Assembly: GCA_015064155.1 (NCBI GenBank)
Contig: SVST01000008.1
Coordinates: 40,534-104,533, forward strand
DNA length: 64,000 bases
DNA from: Oscillospiraceae bacterium
GTDB taxonomy: Bacteria > Bacillota > Clostridia > Oscillospirales > CAG-272
Direction: 5' to 3'
The notes under the pieces were generated by a model. That model was not told the DNA's origin, did no database searches, and saw only the letters and a program-made list of their open reading frames with translations. A program made the translations under genes and the position numbers. Positions 17,876 to 26,490 of this stretch are shown in pieces. The stretch's first letter is position 1. Each line of letters begins with the position of its first letter.

Positions 17876-18979
17876 TTATTGTTTTACTGCTTTGAAGTGA
17901 TCCTTTGCATCGGACAAAAAACTCGTATCCTCAAAGTAGTTGATCTTCATGGCGGCGCGTACCTGCTTTAAGGTTGCGTTTGCCTGTCTGTTTGCTGCTT
18001 TGGTGCCGTTTTTCAAAATGTCGAACACCTCGTCAAGATGCGACTCGTAGTAAGCACGCTTCTCGCGAATGGGGGCAAGCAGCTCCTCTAAGACGTTGAT
18101 GAGGAATCGCTTGCACTTGACGTCGCCCAAGCCTCCGCGCTCGTAGTGTGCCTTCATTTCGTCGAGATTCTTGTATTCGGGCAGATATTTTGCAAAATGC
18201 GATTCATCGGCAAAGCAGGAAAGATACAAGAAGACGGGATTGTTCTTGGTATCCCCGGGATCGGAAACCTGAATATGATTGGGATCGGTGTACATGGACA
18301 TGACCTTTTTCTTCAAGGTTTCGCTGTCGTCGGAGAGATAGATGCAGTTGCCGAGCGACTTGGACATTTTCGCCTTTCCGTCGGTACCGACCAAGCGCAT
18401 GCAGTTTTCATTGGTTGGTAACAGAATCTTAGGAGTTACCAAAACGTCACCGTAGATCGAATTGAATTTTGCAACGATCTCTTCGGTTTGTTCAACCATG
18501 GGCTTTTGGTCTTCTCCTGCAGGAACGGTGGTTGCCAAAAATGCCGTAATGTCGGCGGCTTGCGAAACGGGATAGGTCAAAAAGCCGGCGGGAATTGAGT
18601 TTTCAAACTCGCGCATTTTGATCTCGTTCTTGATGGTGGGGTTGCGCTGCAATCTGGAGAGTGTGACCAGATTCAGGTAATACATATTCAATTCGGTCAG
18701 TGCGGGGATCGAAGACTGAATAAAAATATTGGTTTTTTTGGGATCGATTCCAACAGACAGGTAGTCGATTGCAACCTCCAGGATATGATCTCGGATTTTT
18801 GCCGGGTTTTCGGCATTATCGGTGAGTGCCTGCGCATCGGCAATCATGACAAAGATTTTATCGTATTCTCCGCTGTTTTGAAGCTCTACACGGCGGCGAA
18901 GGCTGCCAACAAAGTGCCCGAGATGGAGCTTGCCCGTGGGTCTGTCGCCGGTCAAAATGATTTTTTTCGTTTTTTTCAT
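17876..18979 (-). CDS. trpS: Tryptophanyl-tRNA synthetase
   Basis: A 367-residue class I aminoacyl-tRNA synthetase. The HIGH-type motif appears as GKLHLGHFVGS near residue 18 and the KMSKS loop as KAKMSKSLGN near residue 195; the GEDQ motif involved in tryptophan recognition is also present. Start 18979 gives the usual N terminus; an in-frame ATG upstream would add residues encoded by the leader. The leader is only about 40-60 nt and shows no T-box, so control at the promoter is more likely. Confidence 0.97.
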   Translation of the reverse strand: MKKTKKIILTGDRPTGKLHLGHFVGSLRRRVELQNSGEYDKIFVMIADAQALTDNAENPAKIRDHILEVAIDYLSVGIDPKKTNIFIQSSIPALTELNMYYLNLVTLSRLQRNPTIKNEIKMREFENSIPAGFLTYPVSQAADITAFLATTVPAGEDQKPMVEQTEEIVAKFNSIYGDVLVTPKILLPTNENCMRLVGTDGKAKMSKSLGNCIYLSDDSETLKKKVMSMYTDPNHIQVSDPGDTKNNPVFLYLSCFADESHFAKYLPEYKNLDEMKAHYERGGLGDVKCKRFLINVLEELLAPIREKRAYYESHLDEVFDILKNGTKAANRQANATLKQVRAAMKINYFEDTSFLSDAKDHFKAVKQ

Positions 18980-19018
18980 AGCGGTATCGGTTCCTTTCCA
19001 ATTGCTCATAACCAATAT

Positions 19019-19047
19019 ATTATAGCACGCTTTGCGGGAATTGTCAA
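19019..19047 (-). promoter_or_regulatory. Sigma-A promoter of trpS
   Basis: Minus-strand TTGACA, 17 bp, TATAAT, about 35 bp upstream of the trpS start. Confidence 0.9.
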
Positions 19048-19066
19048 TCGTTCCAACCGATTTTTA

Positions 19067-19100
19067 GAAAAAATCCGAGCCCGGATTTTCAGGCTCGGAT
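19067..19100 (-). terminator. Terminator of the feo operon
   Basis: Minus-strand hairpin ATCCGAGCC / GGGCTCGGAT followed by TTTTTTC, just after the Cys-rich protein gene. Confidence 0.85.
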
Positions 19101-19111
19101 CAATTTTGGTT

Positions 19112-19306
19112 TTATTGCTGCTTGCTGTTTTGTTTTTCGTTGCATTGGGAGGAACAGCAATGACACGCATTTTTTTGGCAGCAAGAGGAACTGTCGGGAC
19201 ACCCGATGCATTTCTTACCGCTTTTCTTTGCCTTAACGATGTAGGCAACGGCACCTCCAATGATCAACGTAATTACAGCAATTACGATCCAATCTGTAGG
19301 CTTCAT
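19112..19306 (-). CDS. FeoB-associated Cys-rich membrane protein
   Basis: A 64-residue protein: one N-terminal membrane helix (residues 6-25) followed by a cytoplasmic-type tail with Cys pairs (KCIGC, SSCC, ACHCC, SQC). This is the typical form of the small proteins encoded after feoB in Firmicutes, thought to aid ferrous iron handling or act like FeoC. It lies 24 bp after feoB and closes the feo operon. Confidence 0.88.
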   Translation of the reverse strand: MKPTDWIVIAVITLIIGGAVAYIVKAKKSGKKCIGCPDSSSCCQKNACHCCSSQCNEKQNSKQQ

Positions 19307-19330
19307 AGCGTTTCACCTCCTGAAAAAAGC

Positions 19331-21373
19331 TTATGCGGATGCTTTGGAAAGTGTGTATTCTTTCTTGAACTGCTGATTCTTTTTGACGATCAGAACCGTC
19401 AGAATAGCGGCAAACAGACCAACGATTGCCCAACCGACGATCGGCATCCAAATTGACGAGAAGCCGACACCGCTGAAGAGGGTTCCGAAGAAGTAAACCA
19501 GGAATCCTACCGAATAGCCAACGCCAAACTGTAAGCCGATGCCTGCAAACAACCATTTTTTGCTCTTCAATTCGGCATTCATGGCACCGATTGCGGCAAA
19601 GCAGGGCGGGGTGAAGAGGTTGAACATCAAGAATGCCAAAGCGGCAACCTTTGTGATGGCAAATACGGCGGCAACCTCGGAGCCCGCACCCTCCATCAGT
19701 GCAAGTTCTTCGGTATCGATCAAATTTTCAAGTCCAACGAAGCATACTGCCAGCGTTCCCACGACGTTTTCCTTGGCAATAAAGCCCGTAATGGAGGCGG
19801 CGGCAAGCTGCCACGCAACCACTCCTACGATGGGAGCGAAGAGATAGGCAAAGGGCGTTGAGATAGTTGCCAGAATCGAATCGGCGGCATTGTCGACGGG
19901 TTGGAGATTCCAACCAAAGCTTTGCATCAGGTGGATTGCAAAGTTACAAACGAGAATGATGGTTCCTGCTTTTACGATGTAAGCCCAGCCGCGCTGACAC
20001 ATGGAAAGGAATGCCTTCCAAAGGCTGGGGGCCTTGTATTCGGGAATTTCTATGATGAAGTAGTTCTTTTTGTTTCTGTTTCCTGTAAGCAGATTGATCA
20101 GCAACGCACATACAAAGATCAGCACGATGCCAACAAAATACATCAGTGTACCCACCCACGAGGCATCCCCGAAAAATGCACTCGCAAACAGCGCGATAAC
20201 AGGGAGCTTGGCACCGCAGGGCATAAAAGGGGTCAAAAGTGCTGTAGCTTTCCGTTCGCGGTCATCCCGGATCGTTCGGCAAGCCATTACACCGGGAACC
20301 GTACAGCCTGTTCCCATGATAAAGGGAATGACCGATTTTCCGGACAGCCCCACTTTTTTGAAGATCGGGTCAAGCACGATTGTGACACGTGCCATATATC
20401 CACAGTCCTCAAGGAGTGCGAGCAGGAAGAACATCACCATAACAAGTGGCAAAAATCCAACAACGGCACCGACACCGCCGATGATGCCGTCCACTACGAT
20501 CGATTGGAGCAGGGGATTTGCCCCTTCCATCAAGCCGCTGACCCAGCCGCCGAAGAGATCGATCAAGGTGACAAGTCCCGGAATTTCGGTTCCATTTTTG
20601 AGTGTCACTCCCTCTGCGATCCATGCACCGAGCCATGCCTGAGAGATCTGAAATACCAAAAACATGACAGCCGCAAAGATCGGAATACCAAGCCATTTGT
20701 TGGTGAGGATTGCATCGACCTTATCTTGCTTGTTTCGTGTTCCGGTGAGACTTTTTCTCGTTTCCACTGCCGATACAATCTCTTTGACAAAGGAAAATCG
20801 TTCCCGATCGGCTTCTTCCACCGCTTCGCGGTCGTTCAGGTCGATCTCTTTTTGAACGTAGGGGGCTGTTTGCGGCTTGCCGATCTGTGCGACCGCTGCT
20901 TTGACCAGCACATCCAAGCCCTTTTGGGTAGTAGAAACCGTTTCAAACACGGGGCATCCAAGCTTTTGGGATAGAAGCATTGTATCAATTTTGTTTTCTT
21001 TTTTGGTGTTTGCATCGGTTTTGTTCAATGCTACGACCATCGGGATTCCAAGCTCCAAAAGCTGTGTGGTGAAGAACAGACTGCGGCTCAGATTGGTTGC
21101 ATCTACAATATTGATGATCACATCGGGATTCTCGTTTTTGACGTAAGAGCTGGCAATGCTTTCCTCGGATGTAAAAGGAGACATGGAATATGCTCCGGGA
21201 AGGTCAACTGCGATCACGCGCTCCTCTGACTTATAAAAGCATTTCTTAATTGGATGCTCGTTGCGGTCAACGGTAACGCCAGCCCAGTTGCCGACCTTTT
21301 CATTTTGCCCGGTCAAGGCATTGTACATGGTTGTTTTGCCGCTGTTTGGATTGCCTGTTAAAGCAATTCTCAT
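19331..21373 (-). CDS. feoB: Ferrous iron transport GTPase FeoB
   Basis: A 680-residue inner-membrane Fe(II) transporter. The N-terminal G domain has G1 GNPNSGKTT near residue 9, G3 DLPG and G4 NKTD; the C-terminal part has two GATE-type core regions with PCGAKLPV and repeated hydrophobic helices. Start 21373 is chosen for GGAGG at the right distance, removing five upstream residues. It follows feoA by about 120 bp, and a perfect palindromic operator sits in that gap, so feoB may also have separate control. Confidence 0.97.
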   Translation of the reverse strand: MRIALTGNPNSGKTTMYNALTGQNEKVGNWAGVTVDRNEHPIKKCFYKSEERVIAVDLPGAYSMSPFTSEESIASSYVKNENPDVIINIVDATNLSRSLFFTTQLLELGIPMVVALNKTDANTKKENKIDTMLLSQKLGCPVFETVSTTQKGLDVLVKAAVAQIGKPQTAPYVQKEIDLNDREAVEEADRERFSFVKEIVSAVETRKSLTGTRNKQDKVDAILTNKWLGIPIFAAVMFLVFQISQAWLGAWIAEGVTLKNGTEIPGLVTLIDLFGGWVSGLMEGANPLLQSIVVDGIIGGVGAVVGFLPLVMVMFFLLALLEDCGYMARVTIVLDPIFKKVGLSGKSVIPFIMGTGCTVPGVMACRTIRDDRERKATALLTPFMPCGAKLPVIALFASAFFGDASWVGTLMYFVGIVLIFVCALLINLLTGNRNKKNYFIIEIPEYKAPSLWKAFLSMCQRGWAYIVKAGTIILVCNFAIHLMQSFGWNLQPVDNAADSILATISTPFAYLFAPIVGVVAWQLAAASITGFIAKENVVGTLAVCFVGLENLIDTEELALMEGAGSEVAAVFAITKVAALAFLMFNLFTPPCFAAIGAMNAELKSKKWLFAGIGLQFGVGYSVGFLVYFFGTLFSGVGFSSIWMPIVGWAIVGLFAAILTVLIVKKNQQFKKEYTLSKASA

Positions 21374-21441
21374 GTGTTGGTCCTCCAAAACTTCTTGGTT
21401 TGTTTGTACGGTCTTTCGGTGAAAACAGTTGTGATTTTTTG

Positions 21442-21457
21442 GTTAGCATATGCTAAC
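21442..21457. promoter_or_regulatory. Metal-responsive operator-like palindrome between feoA and feoB
   Basis: GTTAGCATATGCTAAC is a 16-bp perfect palindrome. Its 6-bp half sites are identical to those of the palindrome over the feoA start site, which suggests binding of one regulator, probably of the DtxR/IdeR/MntR family. Confidence 0.7.
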
Positions 21458-21495
21458 TTCTGCGTAAAAAATAATGTAAAAAAGGAACTGCCCGA

Positions 21496-21711
21496 TCATT
21501 CTGTCAAGATCGCAGCGGCAAGGTTTCGGTCGATATGATAACGTCCGTCCTTGATCGATACGATACATCCGCTTTTGCGACGTGAAATGACGGTGATCGG
21601 TTCACCGCGGTAGCATCCGAGAGAAAAGAGAAAGGCATTCAGGTCATCATCGTTTGTGTGGATCGCCTTGACGGTGTATTCCTTTCCGATGTCTGCAGTA
21701 TACAAATTCAT
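21496..21711 (-). CDS. feoA: FeoA family protein
   Basis: A 71-residue SH3-like FeoA-domain protein, the small cytoplasmic partner needed for FeoB-mediated Fe(II) uptake. The core (AFLFSLGCYRGEPITVI and a following RRKSGCIV strand) matches the family. First gene of the operon, directly behind a sigma-A promoter and a palindromic operator. Confidence 0.93.
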   Translation of the reverse strand: MNLYTADIGKEYTVKAIHTNDDDLNAFLFSLGCYRGEPITVISRRKSGCIVSIKDGRYHIDRNLAAAILTE

Positions 21712-21740
21712 ATGCTTTCCTCCATGCTTCCTTGATGATG

Positions 21741-21756
21741 GTTAGCGGCTGCTAAC
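21741..21756. promoter_or_regulatory. Operator-like palindrome at the feoA transcription start
   Basis: GTTAGC-GGCT-GCTAAC has the same half sites as the feoB-proximal palindrome. It lies 7-22 bp downstream of the -10 box, over the expected start point, where a metal-loaded repressor would block transcription. Confidence 0.72.
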
Positions 21757-21763
21757 TGCATAT

Positions 21764-21792
21764 ATTATACTGAAAAAAGGTCTTTTTGTCAA
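21764..21792 (-). promoter_or_regulatory. Sigma-A promoter of feoA
   Basis: Perfect minus-strand TTGACA, 17 bp, TATAAT immediately upstream of the operator. Confidence 0.93.
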
Positions 21793-21882
21793 TAGAATTT
21801 TATGATTTTTTTGTATTTTGTAATTTTTGTGTACGAAAAAAAAAGGATTGCTTTCTTTTTTGTAATTTTTCCATAAAAATAC

Positions 21883-21913
21883 AAAAAAGCCCGACTTGAC
21901 GTATCAAATCGGG
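21883..21913 (-). terminator. Terminator of the pfl operon
   Basis: Minus-strand CCCGATTTGA / TCAAGTCGGG hairpin with a TACG loop, followed by CTTTTTT. Confidence 0.88.
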
Positions 21914-21922
21914 AAGAGAATA

Positions 21923-22672
21923 TTACTTTTTATTTCGGACTTCTATCACCGCATTCAGGATGATCTTTTTCGCTTCTGCCGCATCGGATTTCGGAAGAGC
22001 GGGAACTCCCTCCAAACGGTAAGGAATTCCGAGCTCGCGATATTTTTGGACACCCATGGTGTGATAGGGAAGCACGTCAAGCGCATACAGATTGGAAAGC
22101 GAACCTATGAAGTGCCCCAACCGGCGCAAGTCCTCGGGATCGTTGGTATAGCCGTCTATCACCACGTGTCGGATCCAAAGTGGGATTTTTTTGGACTCTA
22201 AATATTTGGCGAATGCCAAAACGCGCGTGTTGCTGTGCCCGGTCAATTCCTTGTGCTTATCAGTATCGATTTGCTTGATGTCAAGCATCACGAGATCTGT
22301 CAATTCCATCAAACGGTCAAGCTTTTGCAAATACACCGTGTCGGTCAGGTCAAAGGTGATTCCGGAGGTGTCGATACAAGTGTGGATGTCCTCTTGTTTT
22401 GCCAGTTGAAAAAGCTCCAACAGAAAATCGATCTGCAAAAGCGGTTCGCCTCCGCTGACCGTCAAGCCACCCTTGCTGTAAAAGGCTTTGTTTTTGCGGT
22501 ATTCGGAGAGGATCTCCTGTGCGTCAACCTGACGACCAACCCCGACACGCCAGGTGTCGGGATTGTGGCAATACAGGCAACGCATGGGGCAGCCCTGCAA
22601 AAATACGACGTAGCGTATGCCGGGGCCGTCTACCGTTCCAAAGCTTTCGGTTGAATGGACGTATCCCCGCAT
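21923..22672 (-). CDS. pflA: Pyruvate formate-lyase activating enzyme
   Basis: A 249-residue radical SAM enzyme. The [4Fe-4S] motif appears as CPMRCLYC near residue 29, and the GGEP-type SAM segment as VSGGEPLLQ near 80. It abstracts hydrogen from the glycine of PFL to create the glycyl radical. The start codon overlaps the stop of the preceding small gene (TGATG), giving tight coupling with the glycyl-radical subunit it modifies. Confidence 0.96.
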   Translation of the reverse strand: MRGYVHSTESFGTVDGPGIRYVVFLQGCPMRCLYCHNPDTWRVGVGRQVDAQEILSEYRKNKAFYSKGGLTVSGGEPLLQIDFLLELFQLAKQEDIHTCIDTSGITFDLTDTVYLQKLDRLMELTDLVMLDIKQIDTDKHKELTGHSNTRVLAFAKYLESKKIPLWIRHVVIDGYTNDPEDLRRLGHFIGSLSNLYALDVLPYHTMGVQKYRELGIPYRLEGVPALPKSDAAEAKKIILNAVIEVRNKK

Positions 22673-22914
22673 CAGATCTGATCGTGGAAGGTTCTGGAAA
22701 TAACCTCGTCCTGCTGCTCCTTGGTCAATTTAATAAAGTTGACCGCGTAGCCGCTGACACGAACGGTGAGCTGGGGATATTTTTCGGGATGCTTCTGGGC
22801 ATCCAAAAGCGTTTCCTTGGTAAATACGTTGACGTTGAGATGGTGTCCGCCTTTTTGTACGTAACCGTCCAAAAGCGCAACCAGATTATCGATTTGTTGT
22901 TGATTTGCTGCCAT
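22672..22914 (-). CDS. Autonomous glycyl-radical subunit of split pyruvate formate-lyase (GrcA-like)
   Basis: An 80-residue protein equivalent to the C-terminal end of pyruvate formate-lyase. It contains GGHHLNVNV near residue 25 and the glycyl radical motif RVSGYAVNF with Gly55. It has its own ribosome site (GGAGG) after the stop codon of the large subunit, so this is a real separate gene and not a sequencing frameshift. It resembles E. coli GrcA/YfiD, which rescues oxygen-cleaved PFL, but here the large subunit has no glycyl domain of its own, so this protein should be essential for activity. Confidence 0.9.
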   Translation of the reverse strand: MAANQQQIDNLVALLDGYVQKGGHHLNVNVFTKETLLDAQKHPEKYPQLTVRVSGYAVNFIKLTKEQQDEVISRTFHDQI

Positions 22915-22938
22915 AATAGGGAACCTCCGTTTTTCAAA

Positions 22939-25035
22939 TTATTGGTTGTCCAACCCTTCGAAAAGTGTGGGGGACACGCACGCACCGGTGGTACAGTCAA
23001 AGTTGATCTCTATATCACCCGCAAAGATCTGATCGTCCTTGCCAAGCGCACCGGGGATGATCGAGAAGGTGTTGGAAATGCCGTCCTGCGCATCGCGGAA
23101 GGGCATTTTTGCAACCGATGCCAGGGAAGCAACTGCTCCGTGGGTGTCGCGTCTGTGCATGGGGTTTGCGCCGGGTGCAAAGGGCTCGCCGCGTTTACGA
23201 CCGTCGGGGGTCGCACCGGTTGCCTTTCCGTAAACCACGTTGGACGTGATGGTTAGAATTGAGGTGGTGGGAATACTGTCGCGGTAGGTGTGATTCTTAC
23301 GGATATGCTCCATGAAGAGGTGGACTACGTCATAGGCAATCGAGTCTACTCGGTCGTCGTCGTTTCCGTATTTCGGGAAATCGCCCTCAACCTCATAATC
23401 CACGGCAAGCCCCGCCTCGTTACGAATGACCTTTACCTTTGCGTACTTGATTGCGGACAGAGAGTCTGCAACCACCGAAAGACCAGCGATACCCGTTGCG
23501 AACCAGCGGGTAACGTGCTTGTCGTGAAGAGCCATCTGAATCTTCTCGTAGCAGTATTTATCGTGCATATAGTGGATGATATTCAGGGTATTGACGTAAA
23601 CGCCAGCCAGCCATTGCATCATCGCGTCGTAGCGCTTCATAACCTCGTCGTAGTCCAGATATTCGGAGGTGATGGGACGGTATTCCGGTCCAACCTGCTT
23701 GCCGGAGATCTCGTCGATACCGCCGTTGATCGCGTACAACAGACATTTTGCAAGGTTTGCGCGGGCACCGAAGAATTGCATTTCCTTACCGATACGCATC
23801 GAGGATACGCAGCAGGCAATGGCATAGTCGTCGCCGTGATGGAACCGCATCAAATCATCATTTTCATATTGTACCGAAGAGGTTTCGATCGAAATTCTTG
23901 CGCAGAAACGCTTGAAATTCTCGGGCAGACGCAACGACCAAAGCACGGTGAGATTGGGCTCGGGTGCCGCACCGAGGTTTTCCAGCGTGTGCAGGTAGCG
24001 GTAGGACATCTTGGTAACCATGTGGCGACCGTCGATTGCAACGCCGCCGATTGACTCGGTTACCCACTGGGGGTCCCCCGAGAACAGCGTGTTATATTCC
24101 GGGGTGCGTGCAAATTTGATCAAACGCAGCTTCATGATAAAGTGGTCGATCATTTCCTGCAGCTCTTCCTCGGTAAATATGCCGTTTTTCAGGTCACGCT
24201 CGGAGTAAATATCCAAGAACGTAGAGGTACGACCCAGCGACATTGCCGCGCCGTTCTGCTCCTTTACCGCTGCAAGATAGCCGAAATAGAGCCATTGGAT
24301 CGCCTCTTTGGTGTTGCGAGCCGGTACGGAAATGTCGTATCCGTAGGTGAGAGCCATCTTTTTCAGATCTTCCAGGGCACGAATTTGCTCGGAAAGCTCC
24401 TCGCGGATTCGAATGACCTCCGAATACATTGCCGAACGCGTGGTTTCTTTTTGTTCAATCTTATCTTCAATCAAACGGTCAACACCGTAAAGTGCTACGC
24501 GGCGGTAGTCGCCGATGATGCGTCCGCGACCGTAGGCATCGGGAAGTCCCGTGATGATATGGCTGGAACGGCAAGCGCGCATCTCGGGGGTATATGCGTC
24601 AAAAACACCTGCGTTATGCGTTTTTCTGTGGGTGGAAAAGAATTCCTTTATCTGAGGATCCAATTCATATCCGTTATCCTTGCAAGCCTTTTCTGCCATA
24701 CGAATGCCACCGTAGGGCATCAGTGCGCGCTTGAAAGGCTTATCGGTTTGAAATCCTACGATCTGCTCCAGATCCTTATTCAAATATCCGGGCGCGTGCG
24801 ACACGATGGTAGAAATCACCTTGGTGTCCATATCCAGAACACCGCCTGCCTCACGCTCCTGACGGCTGAGCTCAAGAACCTGATCCCAAAGCGTTAGGGT
24901 TGCATTCGTGGGACCTGCCAAAAAGGCTTCATCTCCATCATAAGGTGTATAATTGTGCTTGATAAAGCTGCGGACGTTGATTTCCTTGACCCAGGTGCCG
25001 CTTTCAAATCCTTCCCATGCTTCGTATTGATTCAT
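22939..25035 (-). CDS. pflB: Pyruvate formate-lyase large subunit lacking the glycyl-radical domain
   Basis: A 698-residue protein aligning with PFL from the N terminus through the active-site pair Cys408-Cys409 ([10 protein letters not shown]) up to [15 protein letters not shown]. At this point normal PFL continues into the glycyl domain; here a 22-residue tail containing the pattern CTTGAC replaces it and translation stops. The missing part is encoded by the next gene 24 bp on. PFL splits pyruvate with CoA into acetyl-CoA and formate. Start 25035 is set by GGAGGGG; upstream in-frame codons lie in the leader. Confidence 0.93.
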   Translation of the reverse strand: MNQYEAWEGFESGTWVKEINVRSFIKHNYTPYDGDEAFLAGPTNATLTLWDQVLELSRQEREAGGVLDMDTKVISTIVSHAPGYLNKDLEQIVGFQTDKPFKRALMPYGGIRMAEKACKDNGYELDPQIKEFFSTHRKTHNAGVFDAYTPEMRACRSSHIITGLPDAYGRGRIIGDYRRVALYGVDRLIEDKIEQKETTRSAMYSEVIRIREELSEQIRALEDLKKMALTYGYDISVPARNTKEAIQWLYFGYLAAVKEQNGAAMSLGRTSTFLDIYSERDLKNGIFTEEELQEMIDHFIMKLRLIKFARTPEYNTLFSGDPQWVTESIGGVAIDGRHMVTKMSYRYLHTLENLGAAPEPNLTVLWSLRLPENFKRFCARISIETSSVQYENDDLMRFHHGDDYAIACCVSSMRIGKEMQFFGARANLAKCLLYAINGGIDEISGKQVGPEYRPITSEYLDYDEVMKRYDAMMQWLAGVYVNTLNIIHYMHDKYCYEKIQMALHDKHVTRWFATGIAGLSVVADSLSAIKYAKVKVIRNEAGLAVDYEVEGDFPKYGNDDDRVDSIAYDVVHLFMEHIRKNHTYRDSIPTTSILTITSNVVYGKATGATPDGRKRGEPFAPGANPMHRRDTHGAVASLASVAKMPFRDAQDGISNTFSIIPGALGKDDQIFAGDIEINFDCTTGACVSPTLFEGLDNQ

Positions 25036-25078
25036 GTTCGTTCCCCTCCTTCTTTTCATGACTTTAATTTACGCTATT

Positions 25079-25107
25079 ATTATACCATAGTATGCGTCTG
25101 AAATCAA
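25079..25107 (-). promoter_or_regulatory. Promoter of the pfl operon
   Basis: Minus-strand TTGATT, 17 bp, TATAAT with an extended TGG, about 45 bp before the pflB start. Confidence 0.85.
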
Positions 25108-25208
25108 GCGTACAGACTACCAAATTACATACGTTTTTTATTCTTGAAAATCACTTTTTTGACGAAAAACCGTCATAGAGATTTCCAACCCGTGAAAAAA
25201 CTGGATTT

Positions 25209-25859
25209 TTACTGTTTTTTTGCGTGTTCGCAAAGCGTTCGAATCGGACATTCTGCACAGCGAGGAGCGCGGGCTGAGCAAACATCTCTTCCAAACTGTA
25301 CCACGCGGTGGCAGAAGTCACAACGCTCCGCGGGGAGCACCAGCTCATTCATGATTTTTTCCACCTTGACGGGGTCCTTGAGCGTTTCGGGATACATGCC
25401 GAACCGACCGCAAATGCGAATACAGTGCGTGTCTGCTACGATGCCGCCCGTGCCGTAGAGATCCCCGAGAAGCAAATTTGCAACCTTTCTGCCCACCCCC
25501 GGAAATTTGAGCAGCTCTTCCATGGTATGGGGAATGGTTCCGTGAAAGTCTTCTACCAGCATCCGGCAAGCGTCCTTGACGTTTTGGGCTTTTACATGAT
25601 ACAGACCGCAGGGGCGGATGATTTTTTCAAGCTCTGACAAAGGAGCTTCGGCAAGCTCTTTTGGGGTAGGGTATCGCTCGAATAATTCCTTGCATACCAA
25701 ATTGACACGCGCATCCGTGCATTGTGCCGATAAACGTCCCATAATCAAAAGCTTCCATGGCTCGCCGTTCCATTCCAGCGCGCAAGCCGCCTGCGGATAG
25801 ACCGCTTTGAGAGCCTCTGTGATTTGTGACATCCGTTGCTTTTTCATGGCTTGCGTCAT
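25209..25859 (-). CDS. nth: Endonuclease III
   Basis: A 216-residue base-excision repair glycosylase/AP lyase. The helix-hairpin-helix with catalytic Lys is FPGVGRKVANLLL near residue 118, the catalytic Asp lies in VADTHCIRI near 142, and the C-terminal [4Fe-4S] loop has Cys spaced C-x6-C-x2-C-x5-C. The usual LSAQTTD reads LSAQCTD. GAGG precedes the ATG at 25859; later in-frame ATGs are possible. Confidence 0.96.
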   Translation of the reverse strand: MTQAMKKQRMSQITEALKAVYPQAACALEWNGEPWKLLIMGRLSAQCTDARVNLVCKELFERYPTPKELAEAPLSELEKIIRPCGLYHVKAQNVKDACRMLVEDFHGTIPHTMEELLKFPGVGRKVANLLLGDLYGTGGIVADTHCIRICGRFGMYPETLKDPVKVEKIMNELVLPAERCDFCHRVVQFGRDVCSARAPRCAECPIRTLCEHAKKQ

Positions 25860-25995
25860 ACCGCTTACCTCGCTTTCGTTTCCTTGCCGTTGAAAATATT
25901 ATATCAAAAAAATGATTGTATGTCAATTATTTTCATGACGGAACAGACCCCAAAAAAGAAAAATGCAAAAATAAAATGTTTTTTTCAAAAAAGAC

Positions 25996-26024
25996 TTGTT
26001 TTTTCCAAATAACTGTGCTATAAT
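25996..26024 (+). promoter_or_regulatory. Probable promoter of secG
   Basis: TTGTTT, 17 bp, TATAAT, about 40 bp before the secG start. Confidence 0.78.
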
Positions 26025-26066
26025 ACATGGGTATAGATTTTGAACAATGTTTTTTTGGAGGTAATT

Positions 26067-26312
26067 ATGGTTGCACAGTATATTATCGGTAGCATTTTGA
26101 TGGCTGTTTCGGTTGCGTTGGTGATTGTGATTCTGTCGCAAACCGGTAAGGATAACAGCTTGTCCGGTACCATTGCGGGCGGAAGCTCTGATACTTATTT
26201 CGGAAAAACCGGTGGCTCTACCAAAGAGCAGCTGTTGTCGAAGGTGACCATCGTTTTGTCGGCAGTATTTGTTGTTCTTGCCGTTACGCTGATGATCATT
26301 GCCGCGAAATAA
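26067..26312 (+). CDS. secG: Preprotein translocase subunit SecG
   Basis: An 81-residue protein with two membrane helices (about residues 4-25 and 56-78) joined by a Gly/Ser-rich loop with the SecG-typical ETYFGK-like segment (DTYFGKTGG). It assists SecYE/SecA protein export. Start 26067 is fixed by GGAGG; an upstream in-frame ATG lies before that site. It is transcribed alone; rnr and smpB, often its neighbours, are absent. Confidence 0.93.
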   Translation: MVAQYIIGSILMAVSVALVIVILSQTGKDNSLSGTIAGGSSDTYFGKTGGSTKEQLLSKVTIVLSAVFVVLAVTLMIIAAK

Positions 26313-26320
26313 TGCATAAG

Positions 26321-26352
26321 GAACGCGTGGGGAAAGCCGCGCGTTCTTTATT
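26321..26352 (+). terminator. Terminator of secG
   Basis: GAACGCG / CGCGTTC hairpin followed by TTTATTTC. Confidence 0.7.
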
Positions 26353-26402
26353 TCTGTCACAGAATACCAAAAAAATGATATTTATATCGCAAAAATCAGT
26401 TA

Positions 26403-26431
26403 TTTACATTTATTGTCATATACGATATAAT
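26403..26431 (+). promoter_or_regulatory. Promoter of the second Gfo/Idh dehydrogenase
   Basis: TTTACA, 17 bp, TATAAT; about 55 bp upstream of the gene. Confidence 0.85.
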
Positions 26432-26490
26432 TGATGTAAAGAGAAACGCTCGTGGCGTTTTTCAAATAAATGAAGGATGGTATGTGGATC

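Noticed and set aside
18980..19018. T-box riboswitch before trpS
   Set aside because: The leader between promoter and start codon is too short and has no T-box sequence or antiterminator.
22915..22938. Sequencing frameshift as the cause of the split PFL
   Set aside because: The gap contains a stop codon, a proper GGAGG site and a new ATG, and the large subunit has an unrelated tail, so a simple indel cannot restore one frame.
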